Shown here piece by piece: positions 31,358 through 44,800 of a stretch of 64,000 nt of DNA; the stretch's first letter is position 1; each line of letters begins with the position of its first letter. The stretch comes from Blastobasis lacticolella (lineage: Eukaryota > Arthropoda > Insecta > Lepidoptera > Blastobasidae). The translations under genes and the position numbers were made by a program. The stretch is taken from the NCBI GenBank assembly GCA_905147135.1, contig LR990061.1, positions 682,001 to 746,000 of the forward strand. The letters are read 5' to 3'. Under the pieces are notes generated by a model that saw only the letters and a program-made list of their open reading frames with translations, made no database searches and had not been told where the DNA came from.

Positions 31358-31580
31358 CATCATCACAGCCCATAACAGTCCACTGCAGGACTCCATAATC
31401 TCCACGCTCGGCAGGCGGGTTGGATATCGCAGTGTTATAAATATAACAATGGAAAACGTTGCTGCCCATTTTCCAGCCTACGGAGACTAACCTTTTGCCT
31501 CGAAAACATTAGTCGCCTTGTCCGACACCCACGAGTGTAAGGGGTTGGTGCTAATCTACTCTGCCGTACACCACACGGCC
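31358..31580 (-). mobile_element. Family A copy with ~10 bp target duplication
   Basis: Begins CATCATCACAGCCC and ends ACACCACACGGCC. It is flanked by TTTAGAGTAA on both sides (31,348-31,357 and 31,581-31,590). A segment of about 40 bp after GCAGGACT is deleted. Confidence 0.83.
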
Positions 31581-31842
31581 TTTAGAGTAAGTAATACACA
31601 GAAATATCTTTATCGTTTTATTAATAAATCCATATTACACAATAATTATTACAATTATACATACTAAAAGAAACTACACACAAAATACGATTAAAGAAAT
31701 AATAAGTATAATAAATTAACTAAAGTTCCTAGGCAAGTGATAGAATCTCGATACATTTTTATAATTCGTAAATTATTGCCGTTGCCCCTTCCTTAATGAA
31801 AGATTTTCCGAGGCGATTAAAAAGAAAAAATAGTTCTAATAA

Positions 31843-32030
31843 TTGTAACAGATGGCGTTGATAGACACGATTCTCAAGAATCTAAATGTATAAAAATTTA
31901 CACATTTTGCGCTTTTTAGAACATTTACTAAAACTAAGTATAATTTCACGAAACACCTTTACGAATAACTTCCGCTACCAAATTCAATACTTGAGAATCC
32001 TGACTAGGCAGCGCCATCTACACCTTAAAC
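31843..32030 (+). repeat. Dispersed ~200 bp repeat, copy 2
   Basis: Direct counterpart of 29,645-29,845; ends near CTAGGCAGCGCCATCTA where copy 1 has CTAAGCAACGACATCTA. Confidence 0.75.
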
Positions 32031-32307
32031 TACACTTTTTACTTTTTAAAACACCTGTCGGAAAATCCCCCATTGCATAATAAATATAAAGCATAAAAAT
32101 GGTTCTGCAAATATTGACTACATTCCACCAACCATCACTACCCAGTGCAATATAATATTATATAACTCCCAATTAGTCTACAAACTTATACGAGGTGGTT
32201 TATTTGGATAATGATAATTTAAATTTAATGACGACGATCACACCATAAAAAGTAAGTGCTATAGTAATAACCGAACCGAATATTACTTGGCTCAAACTAC
32301 AACTCAG

Positions 32308-32556
32308 TAGCCGTATTCACAATGGTTCGGATACGGAATCGACAAAGGACCCCGCAAAAGTTCTAAGGAAAATGTGGCATCAGTTAATTTTGATGAAATT
32401 TTCATAGTCTCATAATATTATAGAGAGTAGAGTTTCCGTGGAATCTTTCGGGATTCAGAATAACAGTTTTCGAATCAATCGACACGGATTCGCCGCTCAC
32501 GAATTTCGTGTCGAATCGTTCGGAAACGGTTTCGAATCATTGTGAATACGGCTACA
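32308..32556. mobile_element. Family G MITE, uninterrupted copy
   Basis: GTAGCCGTATTCACAATGG and CATTGTGAATACGGCTA form the inverted ends. The interior matches the copy at 41,761-42,092, which carries an extra insertion that is absent here. Confidence 0.88.
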
Positions 32557-32786
32557 GAAAGGACATAATAAATAAAGAAGGCTAAATCCGTTTGGCATAG
32601 GTACAGGGCGTTTTTGAATCGCTCGCCTTGATTCGAATTGTTTTCAATATTGATTTTTGGCATGAAAAATTCGATATTTTGAGTATAATGCTGATTTTCC
32701 CTATTTTTGAACCGTACTCTTCCGGTGTTGCCAAAGTGATTTTAAAATATTGAATTTTTAATGCCGAAAATCAAACCTGAAAACCG

Positions 32787-32792
32787 TTTATT
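32787..32792 (-). terminator. Candidate DNAAF1 polyadenylation signal AATAAA
   Basis: A canonical AATAAA on the minus strand lies about 60 bp past the DNAAF1 stop codon. It is the first one after the stop. Confidence 0.55.
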
Positions 32793-32850
32793 GAAGCGAA
32801 CGATTCGAAAATAAAGCCCTACATGAGTCTTCATTCAAAGGTAAATCAAA

Positions 32851-35800
32851 TCAATCTTTACCGCCCTCAATACCCAATGCCAACTTCATCTCAATCGAAT
32901 AATTCTCCTCCACTCTATCGAACTGGTCTTCGGTCACATTCACATTTTCATCTTCAACACAATCCTCGAATAAGTCGTCCACAGAAGCCCCGTCCACGGA
33001 AATATCATTCGCTGTCACCAATACACCATCCTCGGTGATTGTGTCCAGAGATTTGTTGCAAACGTCCTCGTTCGCCTCGTCAGTCGCATTCACATCCTTT
33101 TTTAATTCACCGTTGTTTTGATTTCTGTTAAAATCCGCTATATTTTCATTGCTTTCGTTCTCGTCGACCACCTCGTCGTTGCCGATGCCGGAATCGTTCA
33201 CGGATCGGTCGGCAGCGAGATCAACTTCCTCGATGGCAGCCATCTTGTTTTCAGGCGCCTGTTGCGCTTGAGACGTTTCATCGGTCAGTGTGTGTTCGTT
33301 GTTCTCAAAGGAGCTGTCCCGGCTCGGGACCAGTGTCGGATCGTTGTCGTTCTCAGTGTCGGATGTCGGCGGGCTTGATAGCGAGTAGGGGACGAACTCG
33401 CCCGCCCGCCAACGCTGCTCGGCTTGGTCCATCGTGACTTCTAGCAGGCGAGACACTTCCGGAAGCTGTTGGGGGAGACGATGAGGATTTTTTAATTGTA
33501 GAATAATTTGACAATCTACATCTACAGGAGCGTTACAAAGTGACAAACATTTTGATCGTAGGTACTCTCAATCGAGAGGTTTGATAGGTCCACTACAGCT
33601 ATGTCAAACAAGCGGCCCGCGGGCCACATGCGGCCCACTTTTCCCTGCGTACATGTCTATTAACATTGTAGGATTGCACTCACATTGTTGAGCACACTTA
33701 TTAAGCGCACTCCACATGTTTGTGATTGCACATGTGGAGTGCGCTTATCGATTCATCGGTGTAATATTAGTAATCTACTGTAAACAGGGTCACAAAGGTG
33801 ATAGCACCTGCTCTACTGTAATTACTTGATTTACTAATATCCTGGATCATGGTCAAGAGTATCCCGAACCTGTTACGGGAAAAAGCGCTAGGAATATAAA
33901 TATAAAATCGATCGAATCGAGACGACAACAAACTATCTCGACTTAGTTTATGAAACAGGCGAGACATGCCAAATATGCACGGGACTACACGAATACTACC
34001 TCTACATTCTCGTGTTCCCGCGGATTTGTCCACATGTGGAGCGCGCTTTATGTAACATCTTTTTTACCTGTGTTACCACAAATAAAAATAAATTGAAATT
34101 GGTTTAGTTAATACTAGCTTTTTTTCAACTACATGCTCAAGTACCTACTTCTTAACACCACGCTACACCTCTCAGGTTGGTGGGAAGATATCTCTTACAG
34201 AGATAAGCTCGCCTATGTGAAATCTTAAGGTAACATTTTTGTGTGTACAATAAAGAATATAATAAGAAGCGATGGATTTACATCGCGGAGTCAGATGCGA
34301 GAGCATAGGCGTAGGAAGGGGGGAGCCGGGTGGGCCGTGCCCACCCCAGGATGGGGTGCTCACTGGCTGTACATTGGCGATTGACTCGGCTTCATCGGCC
34401 ACCTCAGGGTCCAGGCCCCCCCTGGAAAATAGCCCTAGATACGCCAATGTGCGAGAGCCAACTTGCGACTCGAGGATGCGGCTGAGAAGATTACAGTCTG
34501 TATAGTTTCCCCCCACTCACGCTATAGTTGGTCATCTCGCTGGACATGTGCTCCAGTATGACGTTGGTGCGGTTGTCGATGGCGCCGGCGCGGCGGCTCA
34601 TGGCCTCGTGGTGCGAGTACAACGCTCGCTCCTCATAGTGGATGGTGCGGTCGAGCAGTTCGGACGCGACGTTGTCCTCGATGCGGGCGTTTTCGTCGGC
34701 GTTCGAGTTGTTTCCTGGTGGATGTTTTGTGAGCTCTTTATTAAATAGGGTTTATGTCGTTGAAATATGGTTGAAGTTTGATTAACTACTTTTGATGCTG
34801 ACTCGACTTAGTTGCCTACAAGGTGACTATGTCTTGAGGAGACAGGCAAGAAGTGCGATAGACCAGCAGCCGTACCGCCGTTCTCCAATAGTACGCCGCC
34901 ATCTTGATACTATTGAGTTGGGACCAATCACAGCAAGCCAGAGCGAGAGCTGGATCAAAATGGCGACGGAGACCAGAAAATGAGCTGCGGTGTTTTCTGG
35001 TACCTTTACTTATTTTCAAGTTCCACCATGCTTCAGATGTTCTTAGGGTAATCTTTTCAGATGCTTATTCAACTCTGCCAACCTAGCACGACGGGCTTTG
35101 AAGCATGCGCTTCGAAAGTGGTAAGTACCTAGCTCACCCGCGCGCGAAAAAGCTGCTTATGCTACGCAAACCTCAAACAGTGTACTCGGTCCAGTTAATA
35201 CTGCCACAAATAGATTGCCACCATTCTCCTCACTCCTCATCGCAGTGTGAGAGTCCCTACAAGATGGACGAACCACGTAAAGGTCGTAGGGAACCAAAAT
35301 GGATACAAGAGGCACAGTCGATCAGTGTGGAAGGCGCAAAGGGAAGCCTATGTTCAGCAGTTGACGACTAGATGATGATGATGACTCACTGACCTTGTGA
35401 AGGGAACCTGCGATCCTGGTAAGAGTTGATAGTGTTGATGATGGACTTCCTTGCCTCGTCGCGGTCCACCGTGATCATCATCTCGTAGGACGACGCCGGC
35501 CCGGATTGGGCCCGCGGGCCGGTTGGCTCTGAGAGGAAAAACAAGTAGAGCTTTTAGGCTGGTGGCAGTTGCTATGTCACCAGCGGACTGAAATTTGACA
35601 GTTAATTTGTCAATTCTTTCTCCTGTCTATTTTAATCATCCAGTGAAATCTTGAAACCATAGCGTTTCAGGAAAAGTCCTTAACAAGTATTGTAGACATG
35701 AAGGTGAACTAAAAGGAACTAGGAAAGAAACTATCCAGGAACCATCTAGGAGGAAAGGATCCATGATGAATGCAACTAAGTCGAAATATCGGGCTACACG

Positions 35801-38800
35801 TAAACAGAGGTACGCGGTAGGAAACCCGGAATATACCTAAATTTTCAGATAATTATGTAGTTCTAGAAAGCTACTTATACCTTGTCTAAAATAGGATGAT
35901 AATTTTGACAATTCACAGTAGGGATAGGGTAATGTAAAATCGTTAATGAATCTATTCGATTATCGATTATCATTCTCATAGAACTTGGAATCGATAGTTG
36001 CATGCTTATTCAGTACATGTTATACAAAATAAACTATTTATTTTCTTTTGAAATAATAATTTATTAATACGACATTAAAAACCCTTCCACAACGACGATT
36101 TCGACCCGTGCGTATTTTTATTTAATCAGTCAGCCTATTCCGTAGAATACGCGCAAGTCGAAATCGTTGTTGTGGAAGGTCTCTTTGGGTGAAATCCAAA
36201 CAAGGAATTAGAGTTGTAGTTGCAAAAAACAACTTAATTATCAAAATATTAATTTTAAATGTTCAATTATTGTATTTGAATGCCGATTTACGATTGTCTG
36301 TTGTTATTCGTTATTCGTGGCACTTCACTAAAGGGGCGGGGCCTGTCTATGAAGTACGATATTATCCGTAGTACATTTTACCGAAATAAAACATGAAACT
36401 TCATGGGTGTGCGCCAAGGACCAACAATTAGTGAGCTGTCAAAATTATCATCCTATTTTAGACAAAGCATAAGTACCTACCTACTATCAAAACCACTTTA
36501 GACTTGACACTTTTCAATTAATCACATACCAACTAAATCGCTCAAATTATAACAGGAGCATGCCTTCAGAGGCTATCGTCTGACTAAACAGGAGTCTGAC
36601 TCAACAGCTGCGGAAACGAGTACTAAAGCTTAAATTTTTTTAATACCTTCAGAAGGGCCTCCGTACATGGGGTCATCTTCTTCGTCAATTTCGCTACTAT
36701 GACTTTTGCCATCGCCTTTTCCTTTTTCTTTCGGTTCTTGTTTCTTCGGTGTGCTAGATATGGTCCTTGATTCACCGCTGCAGGTCCAACTACTTCTCGG
36801 CTTATAAGCTGAACTTGGTCTAGCTTTTTTAGTTCCTTCCTTTGCACTTTTAGGTCTTTTGGTTTCGTCTTTGTTATCTTCACTTTTCTTTTCATCTTTC
36901 TTATTCTTTTTGGAGTCTTCTGATTCGTTTGTCTGCTTAACCTGTGTGTCAGTCTTGACTAAAGTATCTGTTACCCCTTTCGGTTTATTATCAGGATTCT
37001 TTGTTTCGGTTTTCCAAGATTCTTCGTTGCGACTGTCTAAGCTAATAGTGTCATCAGATTCAAAATCTGGAAGAAAAAGTAAAATTGATATAAATGTGTC
37101 AAAATGACAGAGGTGGAAAATTTGTTTCGCTACAAAATAATTGATGTAAATCATAGGTACTTTTACTGAACACAGTGATTACTAGCCCACAGCCCTTAGA
37201 CCAACTTGAGGCAAAGAACATGCAAGTACAAGATACGCGTATGCCACTGCGATGCAACTCGTAAAAGCATCTTAGGTATTGTATTGCATTGGTAGTCGGG
37301 CCATTCTTCTACAACGGTTACGACAAAATTTCCACAAACATTGAAATATCTCGCGGGACCCTATTATTTTTCCGGGATCAAAAGTAGCCGAGAATATGCT
37401 AGCTTCGTATTAGTAAAAGAATTTCAAGATTGCTTCAATAGTTTCGGAGATTAGGTACCGAACCCGGAACGAACGTACAAACATTTCCTCGTTATAATAA
37501 GTAACAATAATATAGGTAGACGAGTCGCTAGTTACAGTCCCATATACGTATCGCTTGCTCACCAGAAGAATCCAGATTTTCCGCTCCAATTTCGTACTGG
37601 ACGCCATCGTTGGCGGGAACCTGTTGGTCCAGATACTGGAAAAGCACCGCGCCCGGCACTTGCGTTAACTTCACCTTGTTCTCGTCTGTAATAATCGAAT
37701 AATAGGTAATACAGAGTCGTATAACCGTATGTTGTATGTTTCGAATAGTATTATGTTCCTGTCTGAGCATAAGCTCTCAGCTAAGTGGAGAGTGGACATA
37801 CCCCGGGTCCTTCAGCACTTCCTCCTACCAGCGGTATCTAGGAAGTTTCCCAGTTGGGCACCTAGAGAAAGCTAATCGATCTTCCGATACAAGAATAGAT
37901 ACCAGGAATCCGTTCAGGATCGAGGGGGTGGGTCGTCTTTTGACGTCGGTGGCCAAGACCCTCTTTGGGTTGCTGAGCCAGCGTAGTAAGTACCTAAGTA
38001 AGATACCCCTGGAACGTAAGAAATCCGCATTTCTGGTGTTGCTATGTCCATTGGCAGCAGTAACCATTTCCATCATGACCAGCATGCCTATTTGCTTAAC
38101 GATTAAGTTGCCAAGAGACCCATAGTCTCACCACTGTGTAGGTTGGCCATATCTGTCGAAGAACCGACAATCGCTGGGGTAAACGCCAAGTTGCAACCGC
38201 GCCTCAGCAAGCTTATAGTAAAACGTCCTCTGGCCAGATGCGGCAAGCCGAGGACAAGCCTACATTGACGCTCATTGTAAGCCTATAATCAATTGTGGAT
38301 TATTATAGGCTTATGATGCTAATCTCACCAGGCTTCTCCCCGCCGGTGAGTTGGCTGAGCGCGATCCGGTCGTACGCGTTGTCGGTGCGGTACTCCGTGT
38401 ACGCGCTGCGGCTGCGCACCGCGTGCGCCGGCACGCACTCCTCGGCCGCGTGGTACGCGTCCATCGTCGGCTTGTGGTACAGCTTCTGGAATTGGCGCGG
38501 GTGGGGGGCGGCGATGTATATCGTTTTGGTTGGGATTTTTTGTGAGGAAGGCAAGTGGTGTGGAGACAGCTGAACCGGCTTGTTGGAAAGCGGCAAATGG
38601 AGCCCATAGTATGTTGTTGACATGGAAGATGACGATGATGACCTATACATATAATGTCCCAATACCCTAGATTAGATAGGTACCTAGCCAATGATACTAC
38701 ACTCGCGAGCAAGCAAATCGATTCACACCGTAATTTTCAAAATATGCTCATAAATACATGGTGTTATAAATCTGTCTTAAGCATAATTGAATAAATACCC

Positions 38801-41800
38801 AATCGATTTAAATTCGGTTTTCGCGGTTTAATAGCCAATAAATTAAATCGATCAATAATTATGAAGTTATTAACTGTTTTGGAACGCCAGAAATGTAGGA
38901 GTAAATATGAAAAAATATGGGAATCGATTTGCTTGCTTATACAGCACACGAATTCGCTGCAGTTCCCAATACGAACACATCCTATACCTACCGAATTTAA
39001 TCGCTAAAATTCAACCTACTTACCATTGGATCCACGGGTGGCAGGCCTTTGGCAATCCTGGCCATCACCTCATCCTGTGCCCTGTCTACCTCCTCAAAGA
39101 TCTCCAGGTCCTCGGCGCTAGGTTCCAGATCCAGATCCTCGTCTTCCAGGTCTTTGTCCTCTGGATTGTTGATTCGGTGCATGTAGTTTATTAGGCCAAC
39201 GCCGTCACCGTCGGTTTCTGCGAGTTTATAGGAATATTTTTATTTTGGCAAGTATCTACAGAAGACAGCACCTCAACCTACCCTGTTTAGATCATCGATA
39301 GCGATGCTATCTCGGCTTATACTAGTGCTGGGTTGGTTGTTATAAGAGCGTCGGTGGCCTAGTGGTCTCGAGGTACGACGTAACGAGAACGGTAAACGAA
39401 AGGTATCAGGTTCCAACCCCACTGCCGCGCCACCGTGTACCAATGACTCTTTTCTGAGTTATGTACTTTAGTTGAACACTAACCGATAGATGTTCTTACG
39501 GTTAGGGCAAATATCATGATGAAACCTGCAAGTTTAGGCATCTTAATATGTAATAATGATCCTATCTGGTCAGGTTCTCCTGGTAGCGGGGTCACAAGAG
39601 ATCAGGTGGCAGTCGCTCCACTGTAATTACCTGATCTGCCAAATCCTGATCATGGTAAGGGTTGAGCCCTGGGACTTGTGCGCGAGAGCATAACCGAGAC
39701 GATTATCGCCAAGATGATTGGCACGCATTAGGTGTTCTTATAGTAGTCATATGGTACATGGGGGTGGAGTGCTTTGCAGCTTGAAAAATAAGGTAGCCAG
39801 GTGATGTTCCTATTGGTAATTTTCTGCTCGCTTTCATTAGACAACTTTGATATGAGGTACGGAGATAAGTATACGATAACTTAATACAGAGATAAAAAAA
39901 TTAGTGAAAATTTGAAACAACTACTCGATAACACCGATCATACGCCATCTTTGCAGTTTGCACTTTAGTCTTGTAAAAAATTAAACTCACCACGTCGCTT
40001 TTCAGTGGTGTACTGATTAACCGAATCAGATGTGCTAGCACATTCACCTAGTTCTGTCTTCTCTTCTTTACTTTTATCAGGTTCCCCACTATCTTTATTT
40101 TTATCATCTTTGACTTCGTCGACTTTGTTGTCAGATTCTAATGGTATTTTATTAAGTGGCACTTTATCTTTTGTATCTGACTTAATTTCTGTGATAGTTA
40201 TTTTCTTCAGAGGCTTTGTTTTTTTAGATTCGACTACTTTGTCCGTAGGTTCTTTGGCCTTTTGACATTGATCCTCAATTTCTTTGATATGACGAATGAC
40301 TTTATTTTTATTGTCAATTATTAAACCATCTTCTATTATAACATCAGGAACTCTGTCATCGTCTTTTGAATCAGATTTTATTTCTTCAACTAGCGGTTTC
40401 TTATTTGTATCAACTATCTCAATGAGCGGTTTCTTCTCAGCCTTTTCCGATTTCATAATTTCCATGTCTTTATCGAACTCCTTTGAAACATGGTCTGCTT
40501 TTTTCTTGTTCTTCTTCGCATCTGTAAAAATACTATTTCCTTAAAAGTATGAAGTGTTGAATGCTTTTGGTCTACATTAGTAAAGATAATTTACGTCCAA
40601 GATCATCTTGGAATATCTATATGCTTCAGTAGCAGACAGTCTCTCAACGCACTCAATTACCGTTATTGTTTCTATAATCAATTATGTATGTTATGTATCT
40701 TTACCATCCAACATCTTGGTAATCCTCTTCCTGCTGTCGACATGAGGTTGCTGGTTGAACAGCAGCTTGTTCAGCGATTGCAGGTTTGAGGTGACGTCGC
40801 TGAAATCGTTTTTTATTAGTAATAGTACTTCACATACGAGTAACTGCCTAAACCTGCCGGTGTCAGAAAAGAGGTCCCGCGGCTCAAGAAGCGATGGATT
40901 GAGGTCGCTGAGTCGGATGGAAAGCCAACGGCTTACGACGTAAAAATGCTCAAAAGCTGGTGAAGTGGAGGAGAAAGAGCAGGATAGCGGACCCTGACAG
41001 AAGCAGCGATTGAGCGCTCGGATGATGATGATGAAGAAAATACGAGTAAGTAATCTAAAATTCTAAGCTACAAGTCTAGCGTTTAAGTGACTAGGATCTT
41101 TCAGTAAAGCATATTGGGTGGGGGGCGGTGACGGCAATCGAATGCCATGAGACTTCAGAAATTCGTGCGCGAACCGCGCCAGTGTCGCATGCAATTGACA
41201 GTTCCAATAACTCAAGTATCTTTATTCTTGTGTATCTAGTGCAATGGCTGATCAGATAGGAAGAAAGTAACACATAGGGCTTCAAATGATAAACGTAAGA
41301 AAAAGTAGATAGGTATAATGCAGCGTATTTGAATACTTAAGAGGTACCTATATTTGTATTTTTAAATTGAGTTTTACAAGATATGTGTGTTGAAATCTTA
41401 CCCTCCACTGGGGGCCGATGACGAAGCAGTGAAACCGGTCCAGAACTCCTCTGTATGCACTGGCGGGTCAGTGGACTGTGACTCTTCAGGCTTGATCTCT
41501 TGGACGAGACGTTTGCCCATGTCCATTAGGGACCACTCGATCCCTTTCGTCTCAGTGTCTGTGAATACGTATTTTATGCAATCTGTACATGTTATAGGTA
41601 CATACATTTATACACACTCATTCCCGTATCCCATTTATATGGAGTATTGAGTGCCACAGCCTTCAATCCTGTCTGACACGCCTATTGCCTCTTCCACATT
41701 CTTACATCTTCTCAATACATTCCTTTTGAACTCATGGGTATGATAAGGAATAGAATGCCCTGTAGCCGAATTCACAATGGCTCGGAAATCGGATTCGGAT

Positions 41801-44800
41801 ACGGAATCAACAAAGAACGCCGCAAAGGTTCTTAGGAAAATATAGTTTCAGTTAATTTTGATGAAATTTTCATATGTTATAGAGAGTAGAGTTTACGTGG
41901 AATCTATCGGGATTCTGAATAACAGTTTTCGAATCGAACGACACGGATTCGCCGCTCACGAACTTCGTTTTTTTTTTATGTTATACGGCAGACAAACAGG
42001 CAAGCGGGCCACCTGATGGAAAGTGGTCACCGCCGCCTATGTCGTGTCGAATCGTTCGGAAACGGTTTCGAATCATTGTGAATACGGCTACTGGACTGTT
42101 TAATCCAGAAATCTTCAGGGCCATTGTAAATAGGCTGTTCCTAGACAAGCATGAGAGCATGGTGCAGACGTCATGATACTTAAACGTATTGTTTAGTTTA
42201 TTTCTTTGCCATAAAACCCTCGGCTTGGCTTCAATTTCATAAAATCCCCGTTAGATCATCTAAATCCTGATAAACCAAAACAAACCTTCATCTTCGCCAC
42301 TGGTGCTGCTAACATCGCTGCCGCTTGACTCTTCCTCAGAACCCGACAACATATCGACTGGTGTGCCATCTTGAACCTTCACTTCGGCCGGGCCGTACTT
42401 CTCTTCCATGGGCGTTGGGCCTTCGGGTTCTGGCGGGAGATTGGCGATCAGGTCTTCGGGGTCCTGTTTTATAAACAGTTATTGTAATATTTGTAGACCT
42501 GCTTAGTTCCGTTTTCTTTATAGACAACCCAAAGGTTCAAAAATAGTGAAGCAGCTTGGCATGCATTAGGTGTTCTTATAGTAGTCGTATGGTTTACGGG
42601 AGTGTAGCAGCTATCTTTTCCACTCTGCCTAGGTACTTGTTTTGGAGACCAGATTTGGGTTGACAGCTTTTTTGGAGTTTTCGTTCGATCTCTGACCAGA
42701 TCCTTACCAGCGGACCTGGACAGATTTTGCCTAAACTCTTCATTGTTTGATATCGTTCCAGCTCAGCTGTGCTCCACCCATTATGTGTTCAGAAGCTTTG
42801 CCAAGGGGTGAGAATTGAAATCTCGTCATAAACATCCAAAAACATTAAGATAGCCATCATTAAGACACTTTCAATAAGACGATGAGTGACTATGTATGTG
42901 AAAAGAATTAATATGGGACGGTAAACTTTTAAAACTTTCAAGACAAGTTCAAGAAAGTCGTCCGGATTGCAATTAAAACCCAATTTTATATTAAGGGATG
43001 TTCTCCATAAATACTTTTAATTGATATTTATTTAATTTTAACGTGCTCAGGCATCACAATTATCGAGTTATCTAATCGGGATATGTAGCTTCAAGCTGCT
43101 TTTCCACCGTGAGGAGAGGATCCGCAAAGAATACTAAACATACATAGGTAGGTACTTTATCATCATCATCATCATCTTATCAGCCGCAAGACGCTCACTG
43201 CTGGGCGTAGGCGGAGGTATATGCCTCTATAGCTTATATGGCCTGTGGGGGAGCCCAGAGATATCCACAACGGCCGGTCTTGTGTCTTCCGTATCCAGCT
43301 AGTACCGATAATCCAGGTCGGCGATCTACCTAGGGAGGCCAACCTACGCTGCGTCTTCCGGCACGTCGTCGTCATACGAGAACTTTCCTGCTCCATCGGC
43401 TTCTGCGAGCTGTGTGCCGAAGGGAGAGCCTTGAATTTCTCCTTGCACGTATATCATAAATTTCAATTTATCATCCCCTGTCGCACCTTCTCCCCCCTTG
43501 AAGGAATAGCAGCTCCACTGTACGCTATAGAATTAACACGAACGAATGAAGGAAAGAAAAAAGTTCGAGCTAACCTTTGGAGGCAGTCCCAGCTTTTCTC
43601 TCTCTTCTTTCTCCTTCGCCTCGCGAATTTCTCGTTTGTCATCCCGCATCTTGATCAGGTATCTAACACTCGCCATCACTTTCTCCTGGTCTTTGGCTAT
43701 CCATCTGTCGAGTATTTGTCAGTGTCAAGAAATTTCTAACCACGTAAGCGGACGGCGGTTATAATTTCCTGAAAACCTGATCCTTTGAAGGTATCGCCAT
43801 AGGTTAGAAACGAGTTGGTACACCCGCCATAATATGGATATATTATATTGGACTTGATTTTTCTGATCTATTGGGTATTATGATAAATATTTAAGCTTGT
43901 AGCTGTTTATCTTTATTTATACGTAAGTATGTATTAGGTAATATCCAAAATACTGAAAGAGTGTGTAGAGTTGGACGCTATGGTTCTTTGTCACATTGGA
44001 CAACTAAGAAACGTTATACAGTCAGGCCCAGAGCGGTTTAGCAGTTTGACTAAATTTTCTATGAAAACAAGATGTCGCTAAGGCTGAGACTGTAACAGTA
44101 AGAAAATAGTTACAAGGGACAATCGACATTGATGTTCTATGACGCAACTGAACTTCAACCTTAGGATGATAGAGCAAAATCCTAAATATATTCAGAACCG
44201 AACCTACCCAAAACCAGTATAAAAGAAGCTAACATTGCTATGCGCATCCATAGAGATGCTAGCTCATCTTATACCTTCTGTACGAGTAGCTATGCCGAGT
44301 ATCCTTACCGTCTCCGCTCAGCAATCTCCTCATCGACCCCGCCTCGCTGCCACGCCTCGGCGCAAGCCCTATCGCGTGGGAACACCGGCCTGTTATCCAG
44401 ATTGAGGAGCTCCTTCAGGCGTAGTGTCAACGTCTTCCTGTAGGCCGGGATGTTTCGCACCACAGGGTTGCCCGTTAGGACCAGCACTGGCGAGTGAGAA
44501 AGGTTGATGAAAATTGAGATTCGTGAATGTTGAGTCAGTTGTGGAATCAGGGAGCTTATTTTGCTAAATTGTCGTGTTCCCGAATCGATCGTGGCTAGAC
44601 AATTTTGGCCTTCGGAGCCCGATCGCGAGTGACTTACTCACACTTATACCTTTTTGAATCACACACAAATAAGTGAATCAAATCTTTTATACATACATGG
44701 ATTTGACATGGCAAACTCGTGATCGAAACTTTACGGTGATACGATTGACTCGCCTGGCGGAAACGAGCGCTCAGGATCAATAGAAACGTACTACCTGGAG

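Larger units (their letters stand above)
26995..32786. other. HR96-DNAAF1 intergenic region, convergent genes
   Basis: No protein gene recognised. Candidate polyadenylation signals for HR96 are AATAAA at 28,317-28,322 and 28,626-28,631, both far from the stop codon, so the 3' end is uncertain. The region holds several MITEs, listed separately, and otherwise AT-rich sequence. Confidence 0.5.

Noticed and set aside
38311..38712. 133-codon minus-strand open frame overlapping DNAAF1 exon 12
   Set aside because: It is an alternative frame of a GC-rich exon; the frame used by DNAAF1 fits splice phases on both sides.
43245..43739. 164-codon plus-strand open frame
   Set aside because: It spans a LINE 3' fragment and runs antisense to DNAAF1 exon 6; no coding family resemblance.
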